This document shows, in pieces, positions 1-8,600 of a DNA stretch of 64,000 nt; the first letter of the stretch is position 1; every line of letters begins with the position of its first letter. The stretch is from assembly GCA_951813395.1 (NCBI GenBank), contig OX638356.1, forward strand, positions 285,340-349,339. The letters run 5' to 3'. The stretch is from Longimicrobiales bacterium (lineage in GTDB: Bacteria > Gemmatimonadota > Gemmatimonadetes > Longimicrobiales > Gaopeijiaceae). The notes under the pieces were generated by a model, which saw nothing but the letters and a program-made list of their open reading frames with translations, did no database searches and had not been told where the DNA came from. Made by a program: the position numbers and the translations under genes.

Positions 1-681
1 GATCGTCGTGACCTTGCACCGCGCGCAGAGCTTCACGCCCTCGAAGGCCAGCTCACCGATGGCGAAGCGATGCCAGCGATCCTCATCGTGCGGAGAGTCG
101 CCGGTCACGACGATGTTGGGCCGGAACCGCTCGACCGGGATCGGCCGGCCCACTCGCCGGGCCAACTCGTCAACGGAGCTTTCGCTGACGAGCAGTACCG
201 GAAAGCCGTCGGCGAAGCCCACCTGGTGTCCCGCCGCGTACTCGGGGTCCGTGGCGCGAGCGTCCCGGTTCCGCATGAAGACCAGCCGGAAGTCGCCACC
301 CAGGACGGAGCACAGCCAGGCGTCGGCCTCCGGGCCGACCGTGCGGGCGTCCGCGCCGGAGTTGTGGATGCGCACGCGGACCGTGCCACCGCCCGGATCA
401 ACGGGCAGGGTCAGGGTGCCCACGCCGGGGGCTGCGAGCGCCAGTGCGCCGTTCTCGAGCCGGGGACGAATGGTCGCCAGCAGGGGAGTGCTGCGCTGGC
501 TGACGAACTCGCCGTCGGGCGTAATGATCATCCAGCGGCGATCGAAGCGCGGACCCAGTTCGTCGAGGTCCATGGCCTCGAGATCGATTCCCCGGGTGCC
601 CTTGACCGGATAGACCCGGAGGCGCGTGACGCGTAGCGGACCGGGGACGGTTCGGGTCGGTTCCGGAGGCGTGGCAGTCAA
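1..681 (-). CDS. MOSC / YcbX-like protein, C-terminus cut by window edge
   Basis: About 227 residues are readable before the left edge. The N-terminal beta-barrel signature VTRLRVYPVKGTRGIDL is followed by a region ending in FEGVKLCARCKVTTI, the conserved cysteine stretch of the MOSC_N/MOSC (YcbX, amidoxime-reducing) family. Known members bind molybdenum cofactor on that cysteine and reduce N-hydroxylated compounds. I place the start at TTG 681, which overlaps the upstream gene's stop as TTGA; no ATG or GTG lies nearby in frame. It is the last visible gene of a four-gene run (decarboxylase, CPBP protease, DUF6941-like, MOSC) with overlapping ends. Family assignment is good; the substrate is unknown. 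Confidence 0.75.
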   Translation of the reverse strand, partial: MTATPPEPTRTVPGPLRVTRLRVYPVKGTRGIDLEAMDLDELGPRFDRRWMIITPDGEFVSQRSTPLLATIRPRLENGALALAAPGVGTLTLPVDPGGGTVRVRIHNSGADARTVGPEADAWLCSVLGGDFRLVFMRNRDARATDPEYAAGHQVGFADGFPVLLVSESSVDELARRVGRPIPVERFRPNIVVTGDSPHDEDRWHRFAIGELAFEGVKLCARCKVTTI

Positions 682-1094
682 GTCGGCACCGCGTCGAGGT
701 TGCGGCTGACGATCGTCAGCGGAAGCGTGGCCTGATGACGTCCGTTGACCAGAACGTGGAAGGTGTGGACCCCGGCTTCCTGAAAAACGATGCCGTCGAG
801 GTTGATCACGTGCGGAACCCGAATCCCCGTCTGGAGACTCGCCGGGCTGGGCGCCACCTTGAGTTCGCCGCTGAGCGAGACGATTTCCTTGCCGGACGGC
901 GAGGCAAGCTTGATGGTGAGCTGGTGGGTTCCGGCATCGTTGGCACCGCCGAGGAAACGCAGAACGAGGGAAAGCCGGCCGTGCCGAGCCGGAAAGCGTG
1001 CCACGCTGATCTGATCGAAGACGCCGAGCAGGTTCAGCTTCCCCGACCCGTCGATCGTAGCCGCGTCGGCGATGAGTACGAGGTCTACGTCCAC
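678..1094 (-). CDS. DUF6941-like conserved protein
   Basis: 138 residues starting VDVDLVLIADAATID, then a mainly beta pattern ending in VNGRHQATLPLTIV. This matches my memory of the small DUF6941 family, which has no known function. The start GTG 1094 is chosen for its strong ribosome site (GGAAGGAG, spaced about 5 bases) and because it overlaps the end of the CPBP gene by 10 bases. No signal peptide or membrane segment is visible, so it is probably cytoplasmic. Placement between a membrane protease and a MOSC protein does not reveal a job. Confidence 0.6.
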   Translation of the reverse strand: MDVDLVLIADAATIDGSGKLNLLGVFDQISVARFPARHGRLSLVLRFLGGANDAGTHQLTIKLASPSGKEIVSLSGELKVAPSPASLQTGIRVPHVINLDGIVFQEAGVHTFHVLVNGRHQATLPLTIVSRNLDAVPT

Positions 1095-1870
1095 GAAGCT
1101 CCTTCCCCGGCCGCGCCGGCGCGCGCCTCTCCCAAGAGCGACCTGGCCAGCACCAGGCCGAACAGCAGGTCCAGGGCCGCATGCGCGAGAACCGCCGGCC
1201 ACACGCTGCCGGTCCACGCCACTCCGACGGCCATCAAGGCGCCGATCACCGTGGTCCGCACGATCCCGAGCCGGCCCTGATACGCATGAAGGAAGCCAAA
1301 AACACCCGCGGCAGGCAAGGCACCGGCCAGGTACGAGCCGGTCCAGGGTAGCAGAAACGCTGGAAGAAAGGCCCGAAAGACGATCTCTTCCGAAAATCCG
1401 GCAGCGAGGGAGAGCACCGCAAAGGCCCCCTTTTCGCGTCTCGTTTCCGGCATGATTGCCCGGACCATTTCGGTTTCGTGCCAGCCGAACCTGCGCGAGA
1501 GCGTCCGGAATCCATAGGCCACCAGGACGCCTGCCGCGGTGAGGAGAATGGCCGGACCCAGGAGCCCGGCAATCTCCGATGGCCATGCGAGCAGGCGCGA
1601 TGCGGCCGGATGTTGTAGCCGCGCGAGCGCCCAGACGGCCAACAGGCCGGCGACCGCAAGCAGCACCGTGGAACCCATGTAGACCGCCACGCGCTCGGCG
1701 CGAATCTCCTCGCCGGAAGGGGGCTCCCGGGTCACGGCGAGCATCGGAATCGCGACGAGCCACGCGGCAGCCAGCAGGGACGGGATTGCGCCTCCCAGCC
1801 CCGAGGCCGTGAAGAACGCCGCGAGCGCCACGGTACCACCCACGCCCGCCACCGCGTAGCCGGCTCTCAC
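1085..1870 (-). CDS. CPBP family intramembrane glutamic endopeptidase (CAAX protease-like)
   Basis: 261 residues with about eight hydrophobic segments. The three family motifs are present: EE(161-162)xxxR(166) in GFSEEIVFRAFL, FxxxH near residue 195 (FGFLHAYQG), and HxxxD at 230-234 (HAALD). CPBP/Rce1-type proteins are integral membrane proteases, used in bacteria for bacteriocin immunity or protein processing. Starts GTG 1870, overlapping the decarboxylase stop by 4 bases (GTGA), so it is probably translated coupled to it. The substrate cannot be inferred. Confidence 0.85.
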   Translation of the reverse strand: MRAGYAVAGVGGTVALAAFFTASGLGGAIPSLLAAAWLVAIPMLAVTREPPSGEEIRAERVAVYMGSTVLLAVAGLLAVWALARLQHPAASRLLAWPSEIAGLLGPAILLTAAGVLVAYGFRTLSRRFGWHETEMVRAIMPETRREKGAFAVLSLAAGFSEEIVFRAFLPAFLLPWTGSYLAGALPAAGVFGFLHAYQGRLGIVRTTVIGALMAVGVAWTGSVWPAVLAHAALDLLFGLVLARSLLGEARAGAAGEGASWT

Positions 1871-3330
1871 ACGGTCAGCTCCCGCCCCGTCCGCAGGATT
1901 CCGTCGATTGCGAGATCGACGTCGGCGGCGGTTGTGCGCGTATTCAGAATGCAGAACCGCAACGAAAACCGTCGTCCCAGGCGGGTCGAAGAGAGCATGG
2001 CGTTGCCCGACTGCACGATTCGGTCCTGAATCTCCCTGTTCAGCTCGTCAAGGCGATTCGGGGCCGCGGCCGCACCTCCCACGTAGCGAAAGCAGACGAC
2101 GCCGAGACTCTGCGGCGACAGGAGTTCCAGCTCGGCTTCGGTCCGGATCCGGGCTTCGGTCCGCTTGGCCAGTTCGATCGCGCGTGCGATCTCCCTGCGA
2201 TGCGCACCGAGGCCGTAGCGCTGCACAGAGAGCCAGACGCGCAGCGCGCGAAACGTCCGAGTGAGCTGCAGGCCTCGGTCGCAGAAATTCACGTGTTCCG
2301 GTCCCCAGTCGGCGTCCTGCAGGTATTCGGGCAGCATCCGGAAGGCCGCTTCCAGCCGTTTTACGTCCCGCACCATGAGGCAGCCGGTCTCGTAGGGCTG
2401 AAAGAACCACTTGTGCGGATCCAGGCTGACGCTGTCGCCCAGCTCGAGCCCCGAGAGCAGAGGCCTGGTCTCCGGATCCAGCACCGCAAAGCCGCCATAG
2501 GCCGCGTCGATGTGATGCCAAAGGCCTTCTTCGTCGGCGACGTGTGCGATTTCGGCCAGCGGGTCGATGGCCCCGGTATTGGTGGTGCCCGCGTTCGCGA
2601 CCACGCAAAACGGTGTGAGGCCGTCCTCCCGGTCCCGGCGGACGGCGTCGCGCAGGCCCGCGGGCACGATCCGGAAGGCGGTGTCGACGGGCAGGTGGCG
2701 GATTCTGGTGCCGTCGATCCCGGCGATGCGGGCGGCGCGGACGGCGGAGGCGTGCGTTTGCGCGGAGACGTACACCGTGCCGGAGGGCGGATTGCCGGCG
2801 GCCTCCCTCGCGGCGACGAGAGCAATCAGGTTGGCCGCCGACCCGCCGCTGGTGAACAGGCCCCCGGCGCCCCGGGGATACCCGAGCCATTCACGGAACC
2901 AGTCCGTAACGGTGACTTCGATCTGGGACGGGCCGGAGGACTCCAGCCACGTGCCCTGAAACACGTTGAAGCCGTTGATCAGAAAACTCGCGAGGACGGA
3001 GGCCCAGGACGGGCTGGAGGGAATGAAGGCGAGGAAACGGGGGTGGTCGATCCGACCGGCGAGGGGCATCACGTCTTGCAGTATGGTCTCGAGGAGCGGT
3101 TCCAGGGGCTGGCCGGATTCCGGCGGCGGGCCGTGAAGCAAGGGCTCGGTAACGTCCCGGGAGGCCCCCCGCCAGGCCGGACCCTCCCCGAGATTGGCCC
3201 AGCGGTCCACGATCGCGTCGACGACCCGATAACCGGAACGCCGCATCTCCTCCGGGTCCTCCAGGAGTGAGCGGCCGGGTTGGTCGGTGTCGGCCGCCTC
3301 CGCGGCAGCTCCCGTCGTCTCTGTTGTCAT
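1867..3330 (-). CDS. Group II pyridoxal-5'-phosphate decarboxylase, aromatic-L-amino-acid decarboxylase type
   Basis: 487 residues, a normal length for the TyrDC/AADC/glutamate decarboxylase fold. The PLP-lysine motif SLDPHKWFFQPYETG is at about residue 307 and the cofactor aspartate region HIDAAYGGF lies upstream. N-terminal FLAFIPSSPSWASVLASF resembles aromatic amino acid decarboxylases, which convert phenylalanine, tyrosine or tryptophan to the arylamine. Starts ATG 3330, first of a tight four-gene run. With an amine dehydrogenase cluster and a phenylacetyl-CoA epoxidase in the same window, phenylalanine to phenethylamine is an attractive role, but substrate choice within this family cannot be read reliably from motifs. 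Confidence 0.85.
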   Translation of the reverse strand: MTTETTGAAAEAADTDQPGRSLLEDPEEMRRSGYRVVDAIVDRWANLGEGPAWRGASRDVTEPLLHGPPPESGQPLEPLLETILQDVMPLAGRIDHPRFLAFIPSSPSWASVLASFLINGFNVFQGTWLESSGPSQIEVTVTDWFREWLGYPRGAGGLFTSGGSAANLIALVAAREAAGNPPSGTVYVSAQTHASAVRAARIAGIDGTRIRHLPVDTAFRIVPAGLRDAVRRDREDGLTPFCVVANAGTTNTGAIDPLAEIAHVADEEGLWHHIDAAYGGFAVLDPETRPLLSGLELGDSVSLDPHKWFFQPYETGCLMVRDVKRLEAAFRMLPEYLQDADWGPEHVNFCDRGLQLTRTFRALRVWLSVQRYGLGAHRREIARAIELAKRTEARIRTEAELELLSPQSLGVVCFRYVGGAAAAPNRLDELNREIQDRIVQSGNAMLSSTRLGRRFSLRFCILNTRTTAADVDLAIDGILRTGRELTV

Positions 3331-3390
3331 CCGTTGACGCCTTGGCTTGAGGGGTTAGTGTAGTGTCGTATCGCAGAATGGAGGACGACA

Positions 3391-3711
3391 GTGACTACAT
3401 CGGCACCGCCCAAAGCAACATATCGCGTAATTGACGCGTACGATCATCCCCACGGAGGCCGTATTCTGCGGCTCCGGCTCGGGAAGGGCGAGGCCCTGCG
3501 CGTCAAGGAGCTGAAGAGCTGCGTCCTGACGGCCACGGCGCCGGACGGAAGCGAGGAGCGTATTTCCGTGGACGGCTTTGCGCTCTTTGGCGGAAGACCG
3601 TCGGACTCCCGGCTGGCCAGAACAGGACGCGTGGACGTCCATGTGACAGACGAAGTCGCCGGGCTCGTGGAAGTCGGGTGGACGCTGGCGGGGCCGGCCG
3701 CCGGCGGATAG
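3391..3711 (+). CDS. Hypothetical protein, 106 residues
   Basis: Starts GTG 3391 behind a GGAGG ribosome site and is transcribed away from the decarboxylase across a 60-bp gap. Soluble, mixed alpha/beta, with the stretch YDHPHGGRILRLRLGKGEALRVKEL; no motif I recognise. It ends two bases before the stop of the convergent lipoprotein gene. Codon use (G/C third positions) looks native. Confidence 0.55.
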   Translation: MTTSAPPKATYRVIDAYDHPHGGRILRLRLGKGEALRVKELKSCVLTATAPDGSEERISVDGFALFGGRPSDSRLARTGRVDVHVTDEVAGLVEVGWTLAGPAAGG

Positions 3712-3713
3712 CG

Positions 3714-4409
3714 TTAGCGCGATCCCGTACCGCCCCGGGCCCCGGGCGGATCCCGTTCGAACGCTCTCCGGAACCACGCCACGTAGGCCTCCTGGGCGTC
3801 GGGGTCGGCTGCGAGCCAGTCCCTTCTGGCCTCGACAAAGGCATTGGGGCGCGCGGTCAGGATGAATGCGTCGAGGTAGCCGTTTTCGTTCGAGTACATC
3901 AGTTCGTCGAGGATGCCGTTGGGCGGGGCGTCGAAGATCGACCGCTGGTACAGCCAGCTGTCCGATACGCGGGCCAGGATCGCCTTCTCCAGTTCGAAAT
4001 CGCCTGCGCCGACCGCCTCGGGCAGCCATCGGTCCAGGCGGCTCTGCGCGGCCATCAGGTGGAGATGCGCATAGATCGTGTATGGTCCGGAGATGCCCGG
4101 TCTCGCCTGCGCGCTCACGTTCGCGGTATCGCCCCGTTCGTTCACTTCCAGCCGCTCCCACGGGTAAACGGGTCCCTCCTGCCCATTGGTGTAGATCATG
4201 AACGAGGGGTCGAGCGTGATGCTGTCCATCTGCTCCCGCAGCCACGCGTCCACCTCCTCCATGCGCTCCTTGGTGGGCGCGAGCCGTTCCCCGGAAAGAA
4301 TGACGAGGCGCCGCGGTTCGGGGAGCTCGAACTGGGCCGTACCACAGGCAGGCATTGCGAGGACGGCAATTGCGACAAGCGCGCGGCGAACGTTCGGGAA
4401 TCTTTGCAT
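3714..4409 (-). CDS. Predicted lipoprotein, function unknown
   Basis: 231 residues with a clear lipoprotein signal: Arg-rich start, hydrophobic core, then LAMPAC with the lipidated cysteine at residue 22. The mature part contains IYTNGQEGPVYPWERLEV and is otherwise unfamiliar. Start ATG 4409 is the one that gives the signal peptide. It follows the Paa operon on the same strand after a 53-bp gap, so it may be read through from it, but nothing ties it to phenylacetate metabolism. Confidence 0.6.
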   Translation of the reverse strand: MQRFPNVRRALVAIAVLAMPACGTAQFELPEPRRLVILSGERLAPTKERMEEVDAWLREQMDSITLDPSFMIYTNGQEGPVYPWERLEVNERGDTANVSAQARPGISGPYTIYAHLHLMAAQSRLDRWLPEAVGAGDFELEKAILARVSDSWLYQRSIFDAPPNGILDELMYSNENGYLDAFILTARPNAFVEARRDWLAADPDAQEAYVAWFRRAFERDPPGARGGTGSR

Positions 4410-4462
4410 CGTAGTGGCGCCGTGGCGGGTGCGGGTGCGGAAAGGGCCTCTGACCACTTTAC

Positions 4463-4678
4463 TCAACCCGCCTCGGGGGGGCCATGTTCCGTCTTCTCCG
4501 GAGCGGCTTCTCGCCAGCGAAGGAATTCGAAGGGACTGCGGCAGTCGGCGCACCAGCAGGTGGTGAGCGAAGCATGGCTCCCGAAAAGGGACATCAGCTC
4601 CGTCCGTTCGCCGCTGCAGAACGGGCACGGCGGCGCGTTGCCGGGGTCGGGGACGAGGCCGGCGGGGTCGGCGTCCAC
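4463..4678 (-). CDS. PaaD-type zinc-ribbon protein (detached C-terminal domain of PaaD/PaaJ)
   Basis: 71 residues holding CPFCSGERTELMSLFGS and CWCADCRSPFEFL. This CxxC / FGS / CxxC / F(D/E)(Y/F) pattern is the zinc ribbon normally found at the C-terminus of PaaD, the accessory protein that matures the phenylacetyl-CoA epoxidase. Here the ribbon is a separate gene starting GTG 4678, six bases after paaC, while the DUF59 half is encoded between paaA and paaB. It is the last gene of the operon. Confidence 0.7.
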   Translation of the reverse strand: MDADPAGLVPDPGNAPPCPFCSGERTELMSLFGSHASLTTCWCADCRSPFEFLRWREAAPEKTEHGPPEAG

Positions 4679-4684
4679 GCTCGC

Positions 4685-5440
4685 CTACTCCACGAAGAGG
4701 TCGCGGTTCCGATCTCCCCGCGCCCGCTCCACGGCCTCCTCGGCAGGGGCCCCGGGGCCTCTGCGGCGCTCCGGATCCCATCCGTCGCGCGCCGGCTCGA
4801 CGGTACCCAGGTCGATCCCGACGGTGGCGAGCGTGCCCTGCAGCAGTTGCGCGCACCGGTCCCGCACCCGGTCCTCCGGCCAGACGTGCCCGTCGGCGAC
4901 CAGCGTGTCGTGGGCATCGTCGCCGGGGAGGAGCCACGCGAGGGTCGTCGGCAGCATCGACCGGGCGGAATCCCGCAGGCGTGCCGCGCCCTCTCCCTCC
5001 GCAGCCGCGAGACGGCTGAACCACGCCGTGCCGAACCGGCGGTGATACTCCTCTTCCGCAAGCATCTTGGGCACGCGCGAGCGCGCCAGCGCGAACTTCC
5101 CGTTTGCGAAGCTCTCGAGCGCGACCGAGAGCGCGCCGTCGACCACCACCACCGCCGACACGAAGTGGGCCCAGTCGGCGAACGGATGGTCCAGGGCCGG
5201 CGCCGAGTAGTAGCGGGCCGCGGGGCGCTCGTGCTCGACCTCGAAGGGGTCGAACCCGAGGCGCTTGAGCATGGCATAGAGAAGCCGGGCGTGGCCCCAC
5301 TCGTCCTGTGACATCGACGAGGCGGCGATTCCCGTCTCGATCGAGGGACTGCCCAGCAGCCAGTCGCTGTAACGGATTCCGAGCAGGCGCTTGGTGTCCG
5401 CGAGGCTCAGAATATGGCGGGCGAGCGGCGCGGGAGTCAT
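4685..5440 (-). CDS. paaC: 1,2-phenylacetyl-CoA epoxidase, structural subunit PaaC
   Basis: 251 residues, the normal PaaC length. The ferritin-like four-helix pattern is visible, with IRYSDWLLGSPSIETGIA and SQDEWGHARLLYAML in the first half and LAEEEYHRRFG in the second. PaaC pairs with the catalytic PaaA and is needed for assembly and activity. Starts ATG 5440 overlapping the paaB stop by 4 bases (ATGA). The C-terminal 30 residues are highly charged and probably disordered. Confidence 0.88.
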   Translation of the reverse strand: MTPAPLARHILSLADTKRLLGIRYSDWLLGSPSIETGIAASSMSQDEWGHARLLYAMLKRLGFDPFEVEHERPAARYYSAPALDHPFADWAHFVSAVVVVDGALSVALESFANGKFALARSRVPKMLAEEEYHRRFGTAWFSRLAAAEGEGAARLRDSARSMLPTTLAWLLPGDDAHDTLVADGHVWPEDRVRDRCAQLLQGTLATVGIDLGTVEPARDGWDPERRRGPGAPAEEAVERARGDRNRDLFVE

Positions 5441-5682
5441 GGTCCGTCGGCTTCTTCCGGCACATTCTTCGCCCACGGTCCCTCCACGCGGTTGACAGGA
5501 ATGACCGCCCCGCGGGGGACCACGCACATCTCGAACCAGCTCTCTTCGTCGTAGGTCTTCCAGGCGTAGACCCGCGCCAGCTCGTCGCCCGGCGCGTCGA
5601 TGTACCCGATGTGACGCAGCGGCTCGCCCCGGCGCTTGCGCGCGAAGACCTCGTAGACCCCCTCGCCCAGCCCCGTGCTCAT
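5437..5682 (-). CDS. paaB: 1,2-phenylacetyl-CoA epoxidase subunit PaaB
   Basis: 81 residues, with YEVFARKRRGEPLRHIGYID near the start and ARVYAWKTYDEESWFEMCVVPR in the middle: the compact PaaB fold of the Paa multicomponent oxygenase. Starts ATG 5682, overlapping the end of the DUF59 gene, and its stop overlaps the paaC start. Known PaaB binds the PaaAC complex and is required in vivo. Confidence 0.85.
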   Translation of the reverse strand: MSTGLGEGVYEVFARKRRGEPLRHIGYIDAPGDELARVYAWKTYDEESWFEMCVVPRGAVIPVNRVEGPWAKNVPEEADGP

Positions 5683-6149
5683 GCGCCCACCCCGAAGCTT
5701 CGCAGCTTCCGCCTGCCTTCCTCGGTCATCCTGGCCGTGGTCCACGGGGGATCCCACACCTCGTTGATCTCGACCGTGTCCACCCAGGGTTCCATGCCGA
5801 TCCGGTCGCGCACGTCCTGCTTGATGAAGTCCATGCAGGGGCAGGCCGTGGCCGTGAACGTGAGGTCAACGCGCGCCGTCCCACGGTCGAAACCGACGCC
5901 GTACACGAGCCCCAGTTCCAGCAGCGACACCGGGAGCTCCGGATCCAGAACCTCCCCGAGCGCGGCCCGGAGCGCGGCTTCCCTGTCGGCTGGAACCCCG
6001 GTCAACGGGGCAGACCACCGGTCGCGGCCACCCGAGGCGTGCACGGCAGGGGCGGGGTGGCCGGCGAGGATGGTGGCCAGCGAGCGCCGCAGCCGGACCG
6101 GCGTCCGGCCCGTCCGGCCAGGCACCACCGGCCGTGTCAATTCAGCCAC
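5679..6149 (-). CDS. PaaD DUF59/MIP18 domain protein lacking the zinc ribbon
   Basis: Up to 156 residues. The second half is a DUF59 domain: VLDPELPVSLLELGLVYGV, FTATACPCMDFI with its conserved cysteines, and VNEVWDPPW-like VEINEVWDPPWT near the end. It stops at RSFGVGA with no zinc ribbon, which is encoded separately at 4463-4678. The start is uncertain: GTG 6149 gives a 12-base overlap with paaA, TTG 6140 gives a TTGA overlap, and further GTG codons follow. In known systems PaaD supports iron or Fe-S maturation of the epoxidase complex. Confidence 0.8.
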   Translation of the reverse strand: MAELTRPVVPGRTGRTPVRLRRSLATILAGHPAPAVHASGGRDRWSAPLTGVPADREAALRAALGEVLDPELPVSLLELGLVYGVGFDRGTARVDLTFTATACPCMDFIKQDVRDRIGMEPWVDTVEINEVWDPPWTTARMTEEGRRKLRSFGVGA

Positions 6150-7075
6150 GACGCCACCGACCCGCGCGACCTCCGCACCGAGTCCACGTAGATCTCGTTC
6201 ATCGGGCCGCGTCCCTTCCAGCGCTCGAACACGGCTTGCCAGGTGATCTCGCCGTCGTCGAAAAGCCAGCGCTTGGCGTCGGGATCGTACTCGCACGGGA
6301 AGGGGTATTCCAGCACGTACTCGTCGGCCTCCTCGTCGTAGTGGGCCGGCACCGACAGCCCCAGCCCTTCGCACAGCGGGACTGTCGACGACATCCACAC
6401 CTGCCGGAGTTCGTCGTTCGTAAGGCCCTTGAGCTTGTAGTCCAGCTGCCCGCTGTGGTGCTTGAGGTCGTCAGGCAGGCCGAACCATTCGATCGTCATC
6501 GGGAACATCCAGTCGACACAGCGCTGCAACAGCTCGGTCGCGGCCCCCCCGGCGCGTGCCAGCCGGCGCATCCACACCTCGCCATGGCGAAGATGGAAGG
6601 TCTCCTCCATGTCCACCTTTACAAGCGCCCGCTTCAGGGGGCCGTAGGAGGTGTTGCGGTGCACGTCGCCGAGCAGGCAAATGCCGGCCCGGTCGAAGAA
6701 GCCGTTCGCCACCACCAGTTCGGCCCAGTTGTCGAGCGGCTGGTCGAAGCCGTAGGGATGCTTGAATTCGTGCGGCTCGCGTCCGTAGACCAGGTGCTCC
6801 TTCGAGACCCCGAGGTCCTCGAGCAGCCGGTATGCGATGTTGGCGTGGGCCAGTTCGTCCTGGATGATCGCGTGCGCGCTCACCTGGGTGTTGGTGGACG
6901 GCGCGTGCCGGGCGGCGAACCAGTAGGCCGGGGCACTCATGAGCTCCGTGTCCGCCTGGACGGTCAGCTGCACGATGAGCGCCCTCCTGTAGCCGGGCGT
7001 CATCTCCTCGGGTGACTCGAGGATGTACCCGCCGCGGATCTTCTTCTTCAGTTCGTCTTCCGTGTATGATGCCAT
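6137..7075 (-). CDS. paaA: 1,2-phenylacetyl-CoA epoxidase, catalytic subunit PaaA
   Basis: 312 residues, the usual PaaA length. Carboxylate-bridged di-iron helices are visible: QDELAHANIAYRLLEDLG gives E74xxH77, and VDMEETFHLRHGEVW gives the second E/ExxH pair. PaaA inserts one oxygen atom into the ring of phenylacetyl-CoA. Starts ATG 7075. It follows a DUF59 gene by 2 bases and is followed by overlapping paaD, paaB and paaC. PaaE, the reductase that supplies electrons, is not in the window. Confidence 0.92.
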   Translation of the reverse strand: MASYTEDELKKKIRGGYILESPEEMTPGYRRALIVQLTVQADTELMSAPAYWFAARHAPSTNTQVSAHAIIQDELAHANIAYRLLEDLGVSKEHLVYGREPHEFKHPYGFDQPLDNWAELVVANGFFDRAGICLLGDVHRNTSYGPLKRALVKVDMEETFHLRHGEVWMRRLARAGGAATELLQRCVDWMFPMTIEWFGLPDDLKHHSGQLDYKLKGLTNDELRQVWMSSTVPLCEGLGLSVPAHYDEEADEYVLEYPFPCEYDPDAKRWLFDDGEITWQAVFERWKGRGPMNEIYVDSVRRSRGSVASWLN

Positions 7076-7077
7076 GT

Positions 7078-7380
7078 CTAGATTCCCAGGGCGGAGCGGA
7101 TGAGGGGGCTGATGCGCTCCGGAGTCCACGGCGGGTCGAAGGTGAGCTCCACCTCGGAGTCCTCCACCCCATCCACGCCGGCCACGGCTTCGCGGGCCTC
7201 TTCGAGTATCTGGCCGGCCGCCGGACACATCGGCGTCGTCAGGGAGATTGTGACCCTGGCGTTGCTGCCCTCGATCTCGATGTCGTATACCAGCCCGAGC
7301 ACCACAAGATCCAGATTGAGCTCCGGGTCCTTGACTGTCTTGAGAGCGTTGCGGACGGCTTTTTCGGTAACTGCGGACAC
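7078..7380 (-). CDS. DUF59/MIP18 metal-sulfur cluster assembly factor, first gene of the Paa operon
   Basis: 100 residues if started at GTG 7380, chosen for the ribosome site GGAGGT nine bases upstream; an in-frame TTG at 7413 would add 11 residues. Contains the DUF59 hallmarks VKDPELNLDLVVLGLVYDI and TTPMCPAAGQI, then LTFDPPWTPERI. DUF59 proteins (SufT, PaaD) act in Fe-S or iron centre maturation. Its position two bases before paaA, with a second DUF59 gene after paaA, gives this operon two such factors. Confidence 0.8.
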   Translation of the reverse strand: MSAVTEKAVRNALKTVKDPELNLDLVVLGLVYDIEIEGSNARVTISLTTPMCPAAGQILEEAREAVAGVDGVEDSEVELTFDPPWTPERISPLIRSALGI

Positions 7381-7472
7381 GCTTTGCGACCTCCGGGTTT
7401 CTGGACCGCGCAACCCTCGACCGGGACACCGCGGGCTTCGCTAATCTAGTCCCATGTCGGTACATTTGCCTC

Positions 7473-8552
7473 ATGCGAGTTGCCATCAACACCGGTGGGG
7501 GCGATGCGCCGGGGCTGAACGCGGTTGTACGCGCCGCTGTACTCGCCGCGGAACGGCGGGGGTGGGATGTGGTCGGCATTCGCCGCGGCTACGACGGACT
7601 CTTCATGGACGACGGCGTCGTCTCGCTCACCACCGGTTCGGTCAGGGGGATCACCCACCTTGGCGGGACGATCCTTGGAGCGACGAACCGCGGCAACCCG
7701 TTTTCGTTCCCGGTCAGGCAGGCAGACGGCGGCATCCGGATGGTGGATCGATCCGACGAGGTCGTCAGCAGGATGCAGGAGCTGAAGATCGACTGCCTGA
7801 TCGCGGTGGGCGGAGACGGGTCGCTGGGGATCGCCAGCGAACTGGCGAACAAGGGCCTCAAGGTGATCGGCGTGCCAAAGACGATCGACAACGATCTGCC
7901 GGGCACAACCTTCACCTTCGGGTTTCATACCGCGGTGCAGACCGCCACCGATGCGATCGACAAGCTTCATTCGACGGCCCAGGCCCACCAGAGGGTGATG
8001 GTGGTGGAGCTGATGGGCCGGCACGTGGGGTGGATCGCGCTGTTTGCGGGTTTTGCGGCGACTGCCGACGTCATTCTGATCCCTGAAATCCCCTACGACC
8101 TGACCAGGGTGGCCGCGAAGATCGAGGCGCGCTGGAGGGAGGGCTCGGAATTCGCGATCATCGTGGTCGCGGAGGGGGCGATGCCGAAGGGGGGCGAGGC
8201 CTCCTACCTCGAAGAGGTCGGGAAGGGGGGGCGGCGCCGTCTCGGGGGGGTCGGGAAGCGGATCTCCCGCCGTCTGGAGGAGCTCACCGGACACGAGACC
8301 CGAAGCCTGGTGCTCGGCCACCTCCAGCGTGGCGGCCGGCCGATCGCGTTCGACCGCATCCTCTCGCTTCTCTTCGGGACCGCCGCGATCAGGCTCGCCG
8401 AACAGGGACGGTTCGGGTGCATGGTGGCGCTGGATGCGCCGACGGTCACCGCGGTTCCCCTGGCCGATGCGGCCCGGGCCACCAAGTCGGTACCCGTCGA
8501 CGGCGACATGGTCATGGCGGCCAGGGCGATGGGGATTTCGTTCGGGGACTAG
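7473..8552 (+). CDS. 6-phosphofructokinase, group III / mixed-substrate type
   Basis: 359 residues. The nucleotide loop is GGDGS at 113-117 and the catalytic stretch PKTIDNDLPGT at 135-145. GGDGS with PKTIDND is typical of group III enzymes, some of which use ATP and some PPi; the GGDD of strict PPi enzymes is absent, so ATP use is more likely. Later motifs MGRHVGWIA and LGHLQRGGRP bind fructose-6-phosphate. Transcribed divergently from the Paa operon across about 90 bp. Role: committed step of glycolysis in the cytoplasm. Confidence 0.92.
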   Translation: MRVAINTGGGDAPGLNAVVRAAVLAAERRGWDVVGIRRGYDGLFMDDGVVSLTTGSVRGITHLGGTILGATNRGNPFSFPVRQADGGIRMVDRSDEVVSRMQELKIDCLIAVGGDGSLGIASELANKGLKVIGVPKTIDNDLPGTTFTFGFHTAVQTATDAIDKLHSTAQAHQRVMVVELMGRHVGWIALFAGFAATADVILIPEIPYDLTRVAAKIEARWREGSEFAIIVVAEGAMPKGGEASYLEEVGKGGRRRLGGVGKRISRRLEELTGHETRSLVLGHLQRGGRPIAFDRILSLLFGTAAIRLAEQGRFGCMVALDAPTVTAVPLADAARATKSVPVDGDMVMAARAMGISFGD

Positions 8553-8600
8553 CCCGGTCACGCTCCGCGCGCAGCGGCCGCGGACCCACTGGCCTCGGGA

